Shown piece by piece: positions 1 to 9,268 of a stretch of DNA of 57,084 nucleotides (the first letter of the stretch is position 1; each line of letters opens with the position of its first letter). Made by a program: the position numbers and the translations under genes. The notes under the pieces are model-generated. The model had not been told where the DNA came from and did not search any database. It was given only the letters and a program-made list of their open reading frames with translations. Source of the DNA: an uncultured Robiginitomaculum sp. (GTDB lineage Bacteria > Pseudomonadota > Alphaproteobacteria > Caulobacterales > Maricaulaceae); assembly GCA_938010385.1 (NCBI GenBank), contig CALLVD010000008.1, positions 1 to 57,084 on the forward strand, written 5' to 3'.

Positions 1-278
1 ATATTCAATACATTGTAACCGTTCAGCAGACGTAAGCGGGGTATATCTACACGGCTCGACACCGATCTTTGGTCGCGGGATCCGGAGAAAGGTTGCGATT
101 AACTCAAATTTTAAGGCGTCCGATTTTTTTGGGTGTTTAGACCCCGAATTCCTTGCTCGGCACATTACGATAATTTTCAAATAATACACCTAAAAATAGA
201 ATTTTAACCATACTTTTGAACAGGTTTGCAACTATAGGTTCGTAATGAGGTCTTGAAGCAAATTTTTCAGGATTTAGA

Positions 279-1484
279 ATGAAAAGCGCACGAATGTTTT
301 TTCTATTATTCCGCGCCATATGCGTTGGAATAACTTTATTGCAAATTGGCCAATTCTCCCACGCGAGTGAACAGACTTCAGCAACCCGCTTAAATTCGGC
401 GCCCACAATGGAGCGACCATTTGTTGTGTTAATTCAGGCCACAGATAAATTGGAAGACTCGCCATGGTTCCAAGGAATTGACAGTTACGCTAACAACGCG
501 GCGACGTCGCTGAATATAGATTTCAAGCACTTACTCACAGGCGATGACAGAAGCGAAATTCCGAAAGTTCTTGTAAACTACATCCACAATGAGCGCCGGC
601 CCGACTACTTATTGTTCGCCAATCAAATTGAGATTGCCCCCGGCATTCTTCAATTATGTGAGGAAATGGGAATTAAGGCATTTATGATTAACTCCCCATT
701 GTCCAAAAAAGACCGCCAAGTTCTGGGGGAGCCAAGGGAAGATTTAACAAATTGGATTGGCGAAATCATCCCCGATGATGAGCAGGCCGGATTTGAATTA
801 GCCCGTATTCTCATTGAAAAAGCCCGTGAGAACAAGCAAGCAAACGGCGAGACCGGCAAAATAAAAGTAATTGGAATTTCGGGCACGAATGCAACGCCCG
901 CATCTGCACTGAGAGTTGAAGGCTTAAAACGCGCAATCGCGATGCACGAGGATGCAGAGTTACTTCAAGTCGTTTCTGCACGCTGGGTTCCTCATGTCGC
1001 GGCCCAAAAATACAGATTATTGGTTTCACGCTATGGCGAACCGGACGTAGTTTGGGCAGCGAATGATGACATGGCTTTAGGTGTATTGGAAGAGGCCCGC
1101 GCCTTTAAACACATGCCTGCAATCGGAGGCTTTGATTGGACACCGCCGGCTATCCGAGCCTTGCAAAAAGGCGAGCTGAGCGCCTCTATGGGCGGTCATG
1201 ACTTTGAAGTCGCCTATGCACTCAAAATCCTTAAAGCCTATCATGAAGGCCGGGACTTTCTGCAAACAAGTGGGACAACCTCGTTAAAATCTAAGCTTAC
1301 CTCCCTGACTCCCGAGACTGTTTACGACCATAGCAATTTTCTGACCGCAATTCGCGAAACAGAAGTCGACTATGCCACAGGACTATCTGCCTTGCTTCTT
1401 AATAAAGAAGACTATGCAGATATTTCCATAGACCAATTCAAGAAGAATTTTGAGGCAAGCCCTCTCGCAGATGGAGCGAAATAA
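279..1484 (+). CDS. Periplasmic substrate-binding protein (Peripla_BP_4 / ribose-binding-like)
   Basis: 401 aa ORF with N-terminal signal peptide; type I periplasmic-binding fold pattern (VVWAANDDMALGVLEEAR, IGGFDWTPPAIRALQKGELSASMGG). No ABC permease or ATPase nearby. Confidence 0.8.
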   Translation: MKSARMFFLLFRAICVGITLLQIGQFSHASEQTSATRLNSAPTMERPFVVLIQATDKLEDSPWFQGIDSYANNAATSLNIDFKHLLTGDDRSEIPKVLVNYIHNERRPDYLLFANQIEIAPGILQLCEEMGIKAFMINSPLSKKDRQVLGEPREDLTNWIGEIIPDDEQAGFELARILIEKARENKQANGETGKIKVIGISGTNATPASALRVEGLKRAIAMHEDAELLQVVSARWVPHVAAQKYRLLVSRYGEPDVVWAANDDMALGVLEEARAFKHMPAIGGFDWTPPAIRALQKGELSASMGGHDFEVAYALKILKAYHEGRDFLQTSGTTSLKSKLTSLTPETVYDHSNFLTAIRETEVDYATGLSALLLNKEDYADISIDQFKKNFEASPLADGAK

Positions 1485-3604
1485 TGTCTCAATGGACGCA
1501 AAGAATAGGAACAAAACCCGCTTTGGCAGGGCTTATTGCGATTATCAGCATACTCTTGATTGAGGCATTGCTGTCTTGGCTTTATGCCAGCAAGACCTTG
1601 AATGCTGACTTTAAAGCTGAAGTCAATTCACATTTATCTTCATCCGCTGAAGCCATGATTATGCCAATCTGGGATCTTGATATTGAATCCTTAGACGGAA
1701 TGGCGAAATCAATCTCCCTTACTCCAAATGTTATCTCGGTGAAAGTTACAGATCCGGCAGACATAATTTTGACGCATCACGTTAATCATGATGTGGCGGG
1801 GGGCAATCCACTGGAAATATCTCGGAATATTGAAGCAGCCTATAACCGAAACATAGACAAAACAGGAACTTTAACGATTGTGTATTCGCGTACCCAAATA
1901 GGAAAAAAATTGATGCATATCGCCTGGAAATCAACGGCTAGGATGATTGTGTTTTGCGTATTATTTTTCGGTGTTTTGCTAATTACAATCAGCACAGTCG
2001 TTTTGCCAATCAGGTCCTTGGAACAAACCGTGAGAAAATACAACGAACGACAAAATCTGTCATTCGTCCCCGGGGAAGACCGAGATGACGAAATGGGGTC
2101 TTTGGCTCGCGGATTTAAGTATATGGCGAAGCAAATACATCAAAATGTTGCGACGCTGGAAGCGCGCGTCATACAACGCACACGAGAGCTGAATTCAGCC
2201 GTTCAAGACGTTGTCGCAGCCAACAAAAAATTAGAGAATGCCGCCCTGCACGATCCGCTTACGGGTTTGCCAAACCGTCTCTTCATTTCTAAATATTTGG
2301 AAGAAGAAATACAGAAAGCGGATGCGACAAACAACACAATTGCGGTAGCCCATATTGACCTCGACAATTTTAAAAAAATCAATGACACATACGGCCACTC
2401 TGCCGGTGATTTTATGTTGGTACAAATGTCTCTTCGAATGAAAGAATGGATCAACGGGGATAAAATGATTGCACGAGTGGGCGGGGACGAATTTCTTTTA
2501 ATATCTACCGACTGCCGCTCACCTAAAGATATTGAGTCCGAGATTACAGGCTTGCTGAGTGCATTGATGCAGCCTTTAAACTTTGAAGGCATCACATTGC
2601 AAACCAGTGCATCAATTGGAGTTTCGCACTATCCTAATTCCGGGTGTGACAGTAATGAGTTGATAGTCAATGCGGATTTGGCGTTATACAAAGCAAAAGC
2701 AGACGGTCGCGGTTGTATTCAGTTCTTTAAAAAACCGATGAGACAAGCGCTTAACTGGCAAAAAACGCTGGAAGCTGAAATGGTGATTGCCCTTGAAAAG
2801 CAGCAGTTTGTGCCATTTTTTCAGCCGCAAGTCGATATTGCCACCGGAAACATCAGCGGCGTCGAAGTGCTCGCACGGTGGAAGCATGAAGACCGCGGGT
2901 TAATCCCCCCTGATGTTTTCTTGCCTGTTGCGGAACGCGCGGGTCTCATGGTCTCGCTTGGCAAACAAATTATTGAAAAAGCCATTATTAGCGCGGCGGA
3001 TTGGCAGGCCAATAAGATTGAATTTGGACGTCTGGCTCTGAATTTATCAGCTGTGGAACTGGCTGAAGAGGGCCTGGTGGATTGGCTGTTAAGTACCGCA
3101 GAAAAGCACAATCTCTCTGCGGAAAAATTGTCTGTAGAGATTCTCGAAACGGTCATAATTGATGACGAAAGGTTTGATCTTGTTAAGCGATTGAGACATC
3201 TGAGGCAGGCCGGTGTCTATGTTGAGCTGGACGATTTTGGAACCGGTTATGCCAGCTTGCAGCAGTTAAACGCTGAAGAAATTGACCGAATAAAAATTGA
3301 TCGCAGTTTTATTAAAGGTATAAATTTAGATCAAAACAAGGCGGCCATTGTTAAAGCCATTGTAGATATGACACTAACCATGGGTGTGGAGGTCATAGCC
3401 GAGGGTGCAGAGACGAAAAATGAACTGGACACATTGTTTGAGTTTGGGTGTCACGTTGTTCAGGGTTACGGAATCGCAAAACCAATGCCTGTGAACGTGA
3501 TGGATGAATGGCTAAATCTGTTTTGCGGACACTCCCATCAAATAAATGCTGCGGTGCATATTCAAAAGAAAATCGAACGCACAAAGTACAAGCTAACCGG
3601 TTAA
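1484..3604 (+). CDS. Membrane GGDEF-EAL protein (periplasmic sensor, HAMP, GGDEF, EAL)
   Basis: Two TM segments flanking a periplasmic domain, HAMP-like region, RVGGDEF motif, EAL-domain motifs (EVLARW, DDFGTGYASL, KIDRSFI, AEGAET, QGYGIAKP). TAATG overlap with the preceding gene. Confidence 0.93.
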   Translation: MSQWTQRIGTKPALAGLIAIISILLIEALLSWLYASKTLNADFKAEVNSHLSSSAEAMIMPIWDLDIESLDGMAKSISLTPNVISVKVTDPADIILTHHVNHDVAGGNPLEISRNIEAAYNRNIDKTGTLTIVYSRTQIGKKLMHIAWKSTARMIVFCVLFFGVLLITISTVVLPIRSLEQTVRKYNERQNLSFVPGEDRDDEMGSLARGFKYMAKQIHQNVATLEARVIQRTRELNSAVQDVVAANKKLENAALHDPLTGLPNRLFISKYLEEEIQKADATNNTIAVAHIDLDNFKKINDTYGHSAGDFMLVQMSLRMKEWINGDKMIARVGGDEFLLISTDCRSPKDIESEITGLLSALMQPLNFEGITLQTSASIGVSHYPNSGCDSNELIVNADLALYKAKADGRGCIQFFKKPMRQALNWQKTLEAEMVIALEKQQFVPFFQPQVDIATGNISGVEVLARWKHEDRGLIPPDVFLPVAERAGLMVSLGKQIIEKAIISAADWQANKIEFGRLALNLSAVELAEEGLVDWLLSTAEKHNLSAEKLSVEILETVIIDDERFDLVKRLRHLRQAGVYVELDDFGTGYASLQQLNAEEIDRIKIDRSFIKGINLDQNKAAIVKAIVDMTLTMGVEVIAEGAETKNELDTLFEFGCHVVQGYGIAKPMPVNVMDEWLNLFCGHSHQINAAVHIQKKIERTKYKLTG

Positions 3605-3866
3605 AAAATCCGGTAAGTCGAATCCTCATAAATATGATTCTTAAAACTATCGCTCACAAAGTCCGCCCAACCATTCCGGATTAAGCAACGCCTTGGCCTG
3701 CAAAATCAATGCGGATATTTGGCAATTAGGTGTCCAACCGAAGGCTATGCTTTCGTTAATTGGGTTAAGCCGGATTGCGGTCTGCGAACGCATTAATCTT
3801 TACAAATTGAGCCAAGGCGAGTTTGCGGCTTTGCTCCGTATTCAGGGCCGGGCGGCACCTTGGCTC
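3601..3866 (-). pseudogene. Decayed C-terminal fragment of an unidentified protein
   Basis: Reverse-strand conceptual translation, joined across frameshifts: ALNTEQSRKLALAQFVKINAFADRNPA / RLNPINESIAFGWTPNCQISALILQAKALLNPEW / ADFVSDSFKNHIYEDSTYRIF-stop. An extra TTGG explains the last frame change. Confidence 0.4.
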
Positions 3867-3925
3867 ATAAAATTTCAAAGGTGACATCCTTTACCGGTGT
3901 CCTGCCGGCCCGGACTGTTATCACG

Positions 3926-3980
3926 ATGTGGCGTAAAGAATACAACCATATGAGGCCACATCAAGCCGGCGGCCTGCCAT
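3926..3980 (+). pseudogene. IS3-like transposase C-terminal remnant
   Basis: Translation MWRKEYNHMRPHQAGGLP resembles the W..(D/E)YN..RPH..LG C-terminus of IS3-family integrase-core transposases; the rest is absent. Confidence 0.5.
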
Positions 3981-4081
3981 TTGTTACCCGAGATTCCAGA
4001 CCACACCGGGGCATAAAGGGACAAGTGCAAGCGGCCGGAAAACTCACACTCAACACCTCTTTTTACAATACCGTCGCCTTT

Positions 4082-4099
4082 CCGCTTAGGTCTAAGCGG
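4082..4099. promoter_or_regulatory. Perfect inverted repeat upstream of the sugar transporter (candidate operator)
   Basis: CCGCTTAG-GT-CTAAGCGG, about 48 bp upstream of the ATG at 4147. Confidence 0.4.
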
Positions 4100-4146
4100 G
4101 CAAGGACAGGAATTGACAAGTTAAGTGTGGCATTTCAAAAGCGAGC

Positions 4147-5787
4147 ATGGACACACATTATTCAGAAAACGACAGACTCGCCAAACTCAGTTTACGCGAA
4201 CGCATCGGCTACGGGCTTGGGGACGCAGGGTTTAACTTTTATTGGGCTATTATCGGCTCGTATCTGGTTTTTTTCTACACTGATATTTTCGGAATAAGCG
4301 CCGCCGCCGCCGCAACTATGGTGACGGTTACCAAAATCATGGACGCCTTTACTGACCCTGCTATCGGCGCTTTAGCCGATCGGACCAAAACCCGGTGGGG
4401 AAAGTTTCGTCCCTTTCTTTTGATTGGCGCAGTTCCGATGATGGCTGCCGGCATACTGACGATGACCACACCTGACCTTGGTGAAACCGGCAAGTTAATT
4501 TGGGCCTACGGCACATATGCATTACTGATGTTATGCTACACATTTCTGAACATACCTTATTCTTCACTCTCGGGCGTGTTGTCAGCCGATGGCAGAGAAC
4601 GTAACAAAATTAACAGCACGCGTTTCTTTTTTGCTTATTTGAGCAGTATCATCGTAGGCACGGCGACCCCTGATATTGCAGCTTTTTTTGGCGGCGGTGA
4701 CCCCAACAGCGCCAAAGGTTGGCAAATGACTATGGTTATCTATTCCGTCATAGCCTCCTGTCTGTTCCTTGTAACATTTTTCACAACCAAGGAACGTGTT
4801 GAGCCTCCCAAATCCCAAAAATCAGCGAGCCCCCTTCAAGATTTGAAAACCTTATTTGTTTGCATGCCTTGGCTGGTGCTTTTCATTTTGGCTATGTTTT
4901 TTATGGTCATCATGACCCTGCGCGGCAGTTCCGCCGCCTATTATTTCAAATATTATCTGGTACGGCTGGATTTATTAGGGGCTTATATCGGCCTGCAATT
5001 TCTGGGGCTGATGATCGGCGCCGTCTTGGCGGGTTACGTCACGCGGTTTATTGACAAGAAAAAGCTGCTCATGGCAACGCTTTTGATTGTTGGCACTTTA
5101 AGCCTTATTTTTACGGCGCTCCCCAAGCCTGACCAATCGGGCATTATCCGAATAGATGCAGAGACAGCTCAAACCATTCAAGCCCAAGATTTGCTGAACG
5201 CACCGGTTGAAGGGAAGCTTACGTGGGAATCTCATGAAAAAACAATTTGGATTTTTAAAACACGTGTTCCAATGGCCGAAACAGGTCCAAGCCTGAAAGC
5301 GCAAGATCACCTGAACAAAACAATCAGCGTAAAGCAGAAAAATCCGGATGGGACGATTACAGACAGCGGTAAAACCCCAATCGAGATATATTATATTTTC
5401 ACGCTTAACTTCCTCATCAGCATTGCCTTAGGGTTTAAACCGCCTATCACATGGGGAATGTATGCCGATGTGGCAGATTTCAATGAATGGAAAACCGGAC
5501 GCCGGGCTACAGGCATGACCTTTTCGGCAACGACATGTTCTCAAAAACTGGGCAGCACTATTGGGTCCGCGGCCCTATTGGGAATGCTTGCAAGTTTGGG
5601 TTACCAAGCCAATAAGATTCAGGGCGATGCCTCTGTCAGCGGTATCGTCTATATGAAAACGCTAATTCCGGGAATATTGGCATTTTTGACCGCAGCCGTG
5701 CTGATTTTCTACAAGTTAGATCAAACTCGCTTGGACAGTATTCAAATCGATCTCAAAAATCGGCATAATGGAGACGCACCGCAATGA
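4147..5787 (+). CDS. GPH-family (MelB-like) sugar:cation symporter, MFS
   Basis: 546 aa polytopic protein; GYGLGDAGFNFYWAIIGSYLVFFYTDIFGI, DAFTDPAIGALADRTKTRWGKFRPF are GPH family signatures. Confidence 0.9.
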   Translation: MDTHYSENDRLAKLSLRERIGYGLGDAGFNFYWAIIGSYLVFFYTDIFGISAAAAATMVTVTKIMDAFTDPAIGALADRTKTRWGKFRPFLLIGAVPMMAAGILTMTTPDLGETGKLIWAYGTYALLMLCYTFLNIPYSSLSGVLSADGRERNKINSTRFFFAYLSSIIVGTATPDIAAFFGGGDPNSAKGWQMTMVIYSVIASCLFLVTFFTTKERVEPPKSQKSASPLQDLKTLFVCMPWLVLFILAMFFMVIMTLRGSSAAYYFKYYLVRLDLLGAYIGLQFLGLMIGAVLAGYVTRFIDKKKLLMATLLIVGTLSLIFTALPKPDQSGIIRIDAETAQTIQAQDLLNAPVEGKLTWESHEKTIWIFKTRVPMAETGPSLKAQDHLNKTISVKQKNPDGTITDSGKTPIEIYYIFTLNFLISIALGFKPPITWGMYADVADFNEWKTGRRATGMTFSATTCSQKLGSTIGSAALLGMLASLGYQANKIQGDASVSGIVYMKTLIPGILAFLTAAVLIFYKLDQTRLDSIQIDLKNRHNGDAPQ

Positions 5788-8135
5788 CATATCCATTAAA
5801 GGGGGCGAAGGATATTTATGCCCCTGATGACTCCGGACTGCGGTACAATTTATACTCTCCGACAAAATTGCCTTTGGCGTCATCTTTTCTGTGGTCGTCA
5901 AAAGTCCTGTTACAAGTCAGCGCGGGCGGGTTTGTCAGGTCCAAATATCTGTCTCCGGAGCCTGCTAAATACTCCTATGCGCCTAACATAGAAGCGACGA
6001 CTTTCTTCCAGCCTGAAATGCCTTACTATGCGCACCATCCCGGCCGATTTTTCTATATTAAAGACTTGGATACGGGCGCTCTTTATTCTGCCCCCTATGA
6101 ACCTGTTAAAGCTAGGCCCGAAAAATTCGTCTTTTCCTCGGGGCAAACCGATATTCGTTGGGATGTTACGTTCGAGGGTTTAAAATTTGAGATTACTTTA
6201 ACGCCGGCTGAAGAGGATATCGTTGAACTCTGGTCGGTGAAACTCACCAATGCATCGGGGCGTCAACGCCGTATAAAATTTGTTCCGTGCTTCTCAGTTG
6301 GCTTTATGAGTTGGATGAACCAGTCAGCAGCCTATGATGCTGACCTTCAAGGTATCGTTGCAGACTGCGTTACGCCTTATCAAAAGCTGGAAGATTACGA
6401 TCGCATCAAAGCCTGCCGGGATAAGACATTTCTTCTGGCGAGAACTGCGCCTGATCATTGGGAGGTCAGCCGAGCCCGCTTTGAGGGGCGCGGAGGTATT
6501 CATAAACCTGAAAGCCTAGAAACAGGGTTTTCAAATCGACCGGCCAATTACGAAACCCCCATTGCCGCCCTGTCTTATGATTTGGATTTGGGCATAGCCG
6601 ACACAAAGGATTTTGATTTCTTGTTTGGCCCGGCCTTTGATAAAAAGGAAATTTCAAGAATAAAGCAGGCTTACTTCGGCAAAGCAGAAAATAAGAGCCC
6701 GCAGAAAACACGCGATAATAAACTGCAGGCCTGCAGAGACGTATTACAAATCGAAACGCCGGATAAAGACTTCAATAATTTTGTCAATTCTTGGCTGCCG
6801 CGCCAACTGCTCATGCACGGGGAAATCAATCGCCTTACGCAAGATCCGCAAACACGAAACTATCTTCAAGATAATATGGGGATGAGCTACCTGGCCCCCG
6901 AAAAAATGAAGCAGGCCATCCTACGAACCTTATCACAACAAAATGATGACGGGTCTCTTCCTGATGGAATATTGCTACATCCAGATGCAAAGTTTAATTA
7001 CATCAACACCATCCCCCATAATGACCACAACATATGGCTGCCCATTTGTTTAGAGTCGTATCTGGATGAAACAAATGATTACAAAATTTTGGATAAAGTC
7101 GTAGCCGGTCAAAGCGTTACTGACCGCATCAATGCGGCCATGACATGGCTTATCGGCAATCGCGACAATCGCGGCTTGAGTTACATTGCTCAAGGGGACT
7201 GGTGTGATCCGATGAATATGGTGGGGCCTGAGGGCAAAGGCGTTTCAGGCTGGCTGACAATAGCGACAGCGCACGCCCTTAAAATTTGGAGTCAGATATT
7301 AACGCGCGCGGGACGCAAATCGCCCGGCAACATTAAAACGGCCTTCCTTGATATTGCCGCAGCATCTCAAGACCATTTGTGGGACGGACAATGGTTTATT
7401 CGGGGAATTTCAGATAACAATCAGAAGTTCGGGCAAAACAGCGATAGTGAAGGCCGTATTTTTCTCAACCCTCAAAGCTGGGCTCTGATGAGCGGCATTG
7501 TCAGCCCCGAACAGAGTGATGAAATTATTGCCTCCGTCGAGCAGCACCTGGCAACGCCCTACGGGGCAACCATGCTCGCGCCGGCTTATACAAAAATGCA
7601 TGAGCATATTGGGCGAGTCACCCAAAAATTTCCGGGATCGGCTGAAAACGGATCCGTCTATAATCACGCCGCTGTCTTTTACATATACAGCCTTTATCAA
7701 ACAGAGCATTTTGACCTTGCGTTTAAACATTTGCGCGCCATGCTTCCTCAAGACGACCAAGCAGATATTCTGCGGCGCGGGCAATTACCTATCTTTCTTC
7801 CCAATTACTATCGGGGTGCTTATCATCAGTTTCCCGACGAAGCAGGCCGCTCGAGCCACATGTTTAATACGGGTACGGTGAGTTGGTATTATCGCTGCGT
7901 CATCGAAGAACTCATCGGATTACGAGGCCATCCTGACGGACTACTTATCCGGCCCAAACTGCCGTCGACTTGGCCTGCCCTATCGGCAAAACGTCTGTTT
8001 CGTGGAAGCGAAATCAACCTAACCGTGACGCGCGGCGCGGATCCGCAGGTGAGTGTTAATGGCAAGCAGCAAAAAACGCCTCTGCTCACGGACATAAAAC
8101 CGGGACAATCCTATGACGTCAAAGTAATTATCTGA
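5784..8135 (+). CDS. GH94-family glycoside phosphorylase (cellobiose/laminaribiose phosphorylase-like)
   Basis: 783 aa; GDWCDPMNMVGPEGKGVSGWLT catalytic-region signature, N-terminal GH94/GT36-like beta-sandwich and C-terminal RLFRGSEINLTVTRG. ATGA overlap with the transporter. Confidence 0.87.
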   Translation: MTYPLKGAKDIYAPDDSGLRYNLYSPTKLPLASSFLWSSKVLLQVSAGGFVRSKYLSPEPAKYSYAPNIEATTFFQPEMPYYAHHPGRFFYIKDLDTGALYSAPYEPVKARPEKFVFSSGQTDIRWDVTFEGLKFEITLTPAEEDIVELWSVKLTNASGRQRRIKFVPCFSVGFMSWMNQSAAYDADLQGIVADCVTPYQKLEDYDRIKACRDKTFLLARTAPDHWEVSRARFEGRGGIHKPESLETGFSNRPANYETPIAALSYDLDLGIADTKDFDFLFGPAFDKKEISRIKQAYFGKAENKSPQKTRDNKLQACRDVLQIETPDKDFNNFVNSWLPRQLLMHGEINRLTQDPQTRNYLQDNMGMSYLAPEKMKQAILRTLSQQNDDGSLPDGILLHPDAKFNYINTIPHNDHNIWLPICLESYLDETNDYKILDKVVAGQSVTDRINAAMTWLIGNRDNRGLSYIAQGDWCDPMNMVGPEGKGVSGWLTIATAHALKIWSQILTRAGRKSPGNIKTAFLDIAAASQDHLWDGQWFIRGISDNNQKFGQNSDSEGRIFLNPQSWALMSGIVSPEQSDEIIASVEQHLATPYGATMLAPAYTKMHEHIGRVTQKFPGSAENGSVYNHAAVFYIYSLYQTEHFDLAFKHLRAMLPQDDQADILRRGQLPIFLPNYYRGAYHQFPDEAGRSSHMFNTGTVSWYYRCVIEELIGLRGHPDGLLIRPKLPSTWPALSAKRLFRGSEINLTVTRGADPQVSVNGKQQKTPLLTDIKPGQSYDVKVII

Positions 8136-8326
8136 GCTTACCCAAAGCTGACGGCCGTCAGTTCGCAGGGCCTCGATTATTAAGGTATGAATACGGTTCG
8201 GGTTTACGGCCCCATTTATTTTAAAGGGCAAAACCTGCAAATAACTCTACGGGAAAATGGCGGGAAGTTAGGGCGCAGGTCAGTGTGATTAACAACACTC
8301 GCATGTGTACAAACTCTGAATTCCAA

Positions 8327-9268
8327 TCAGTTGTTTTGATAGACTCGAACCCAATCGATAACCATTTCGGCAGGAAAGGATGCGGGCTCAAAAGGGCCTC
8401 GGCCTTCACCGTCGGGGAGATTTCCGCCCACGGCCAAGTTCAAAATCAGATGAAAGCCTTGGTCAAAAGGTGCGCTTGGGTTTTCCGACTTTGGAATGGT
8501 GGCCGTGTGCCAATCCGCCTTGTCGACTTTGTAAACAAGGTCTCCGTCCACATACCATTGAATGTGATCAGGCGCCCATTCCGCCGCGAAGATATGAAAG
8601 TCTGTCGGCTCGCCGGGCAGAGCCTGCCGCTTAAATAAAACATTGTTATGCGGCCAAGGCTGTCCGAAATGTAGGGCCGCCCCGGTCCGGGTTTCAATTC
8701 CGACGGGACCGCAATCGGTGCAGGGTTCGCCCAGGTTGACGGCTTCCATAATGTCAATTTCGCCGGACAGGGGCCATTTACCGTAAGCGTTTTCCTCCGG
8801 CAGCATCCAGAAAGCGGGCCACGTGCTTTGCCCTTGAGGCAGCCTTATGCGCGCTTCAAACCGTCCGTAAGTCCAATCGGCAAGACCATAGGTGCGGACT
8901 TTTCCGGAGGTATGGCTTTGGGTTGTGAGCCCGCCGCGATCCGTTTTCTCTTGAGAAAAGCGCTCGCCGGTAAAGGATTCCGGCTTGGCAATCAGGTGCA
9001 GGTAACCGTCCTTGACTTGGATGTTATCCGGCCGGTCCGTATAGCATTGGCGTTCATAATTTCCGCCGCCCCAACAGGATGTCTCCGCCTGCCATTTTGT
9101 CCGATCAAGCGCGTCTCCCTCAAACTCATCAGCCCAAACTAATGTCATGCCGGGACGCTCCGGAGCTGAGACAGCGCGAGCGCTCTCAATGCGGCCCTCG
9201 GCGCTGTTACACCCGCACAGCAGAGCCGCGCCGAGCAAGCCGGTGAGAGTCTTTATGCCCAATTTCAT
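8327..9268 (-). CDS. GH16 family beta-glucanase (laminarinase-like), lipoprotein
   Basis: GEIDIMEA catalytic motif, WPAFWMLP, lipobox LLCGC. Confidence 0.92.
   Translation of the reverse strand: MKLGIKTLTGLLGAALLCGCNSAEGRIESARAVSAPERPGMTLVWADEFEGDALDRTKWQAETSCWGGGNYERQCYTDRPDNIQVKDGYLHLIAKPESFTGERFSQEKTDRGGLTTQSHTSGKVRTYGLADWTYGRFEARIRLPQGQSTWPAFWMLPEENAYGKWPLSGEIDIMEAVNLGEPCTDCGPVGIETRTGAALHFGQPWPHNNVLFKRQALPGEPTDFHIFAAEWAPDHIQWYVDGDLVYKVDKADWHTATIPKSENPSAPFDQGFHLILNLAVGGNLPDGEGRGPFEPASFPAEMVIDWVRVYQNN

Noticed and set aside
3693-4297. Plus-strand ORFs 3693-3884 and 3860-4297 as genes
   Set aside because: They run antisense to the decayed gene, across the IS remnant and into the transporter in the wrong frame; no coherent family signal over their length.
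8148-8161. CTGACGGCCGTCAG palindrome between convergent GH94 and GH16 genes
   Set aside because: Short and lacks a T-tract or promoter context; may be chance or a weak terminator.
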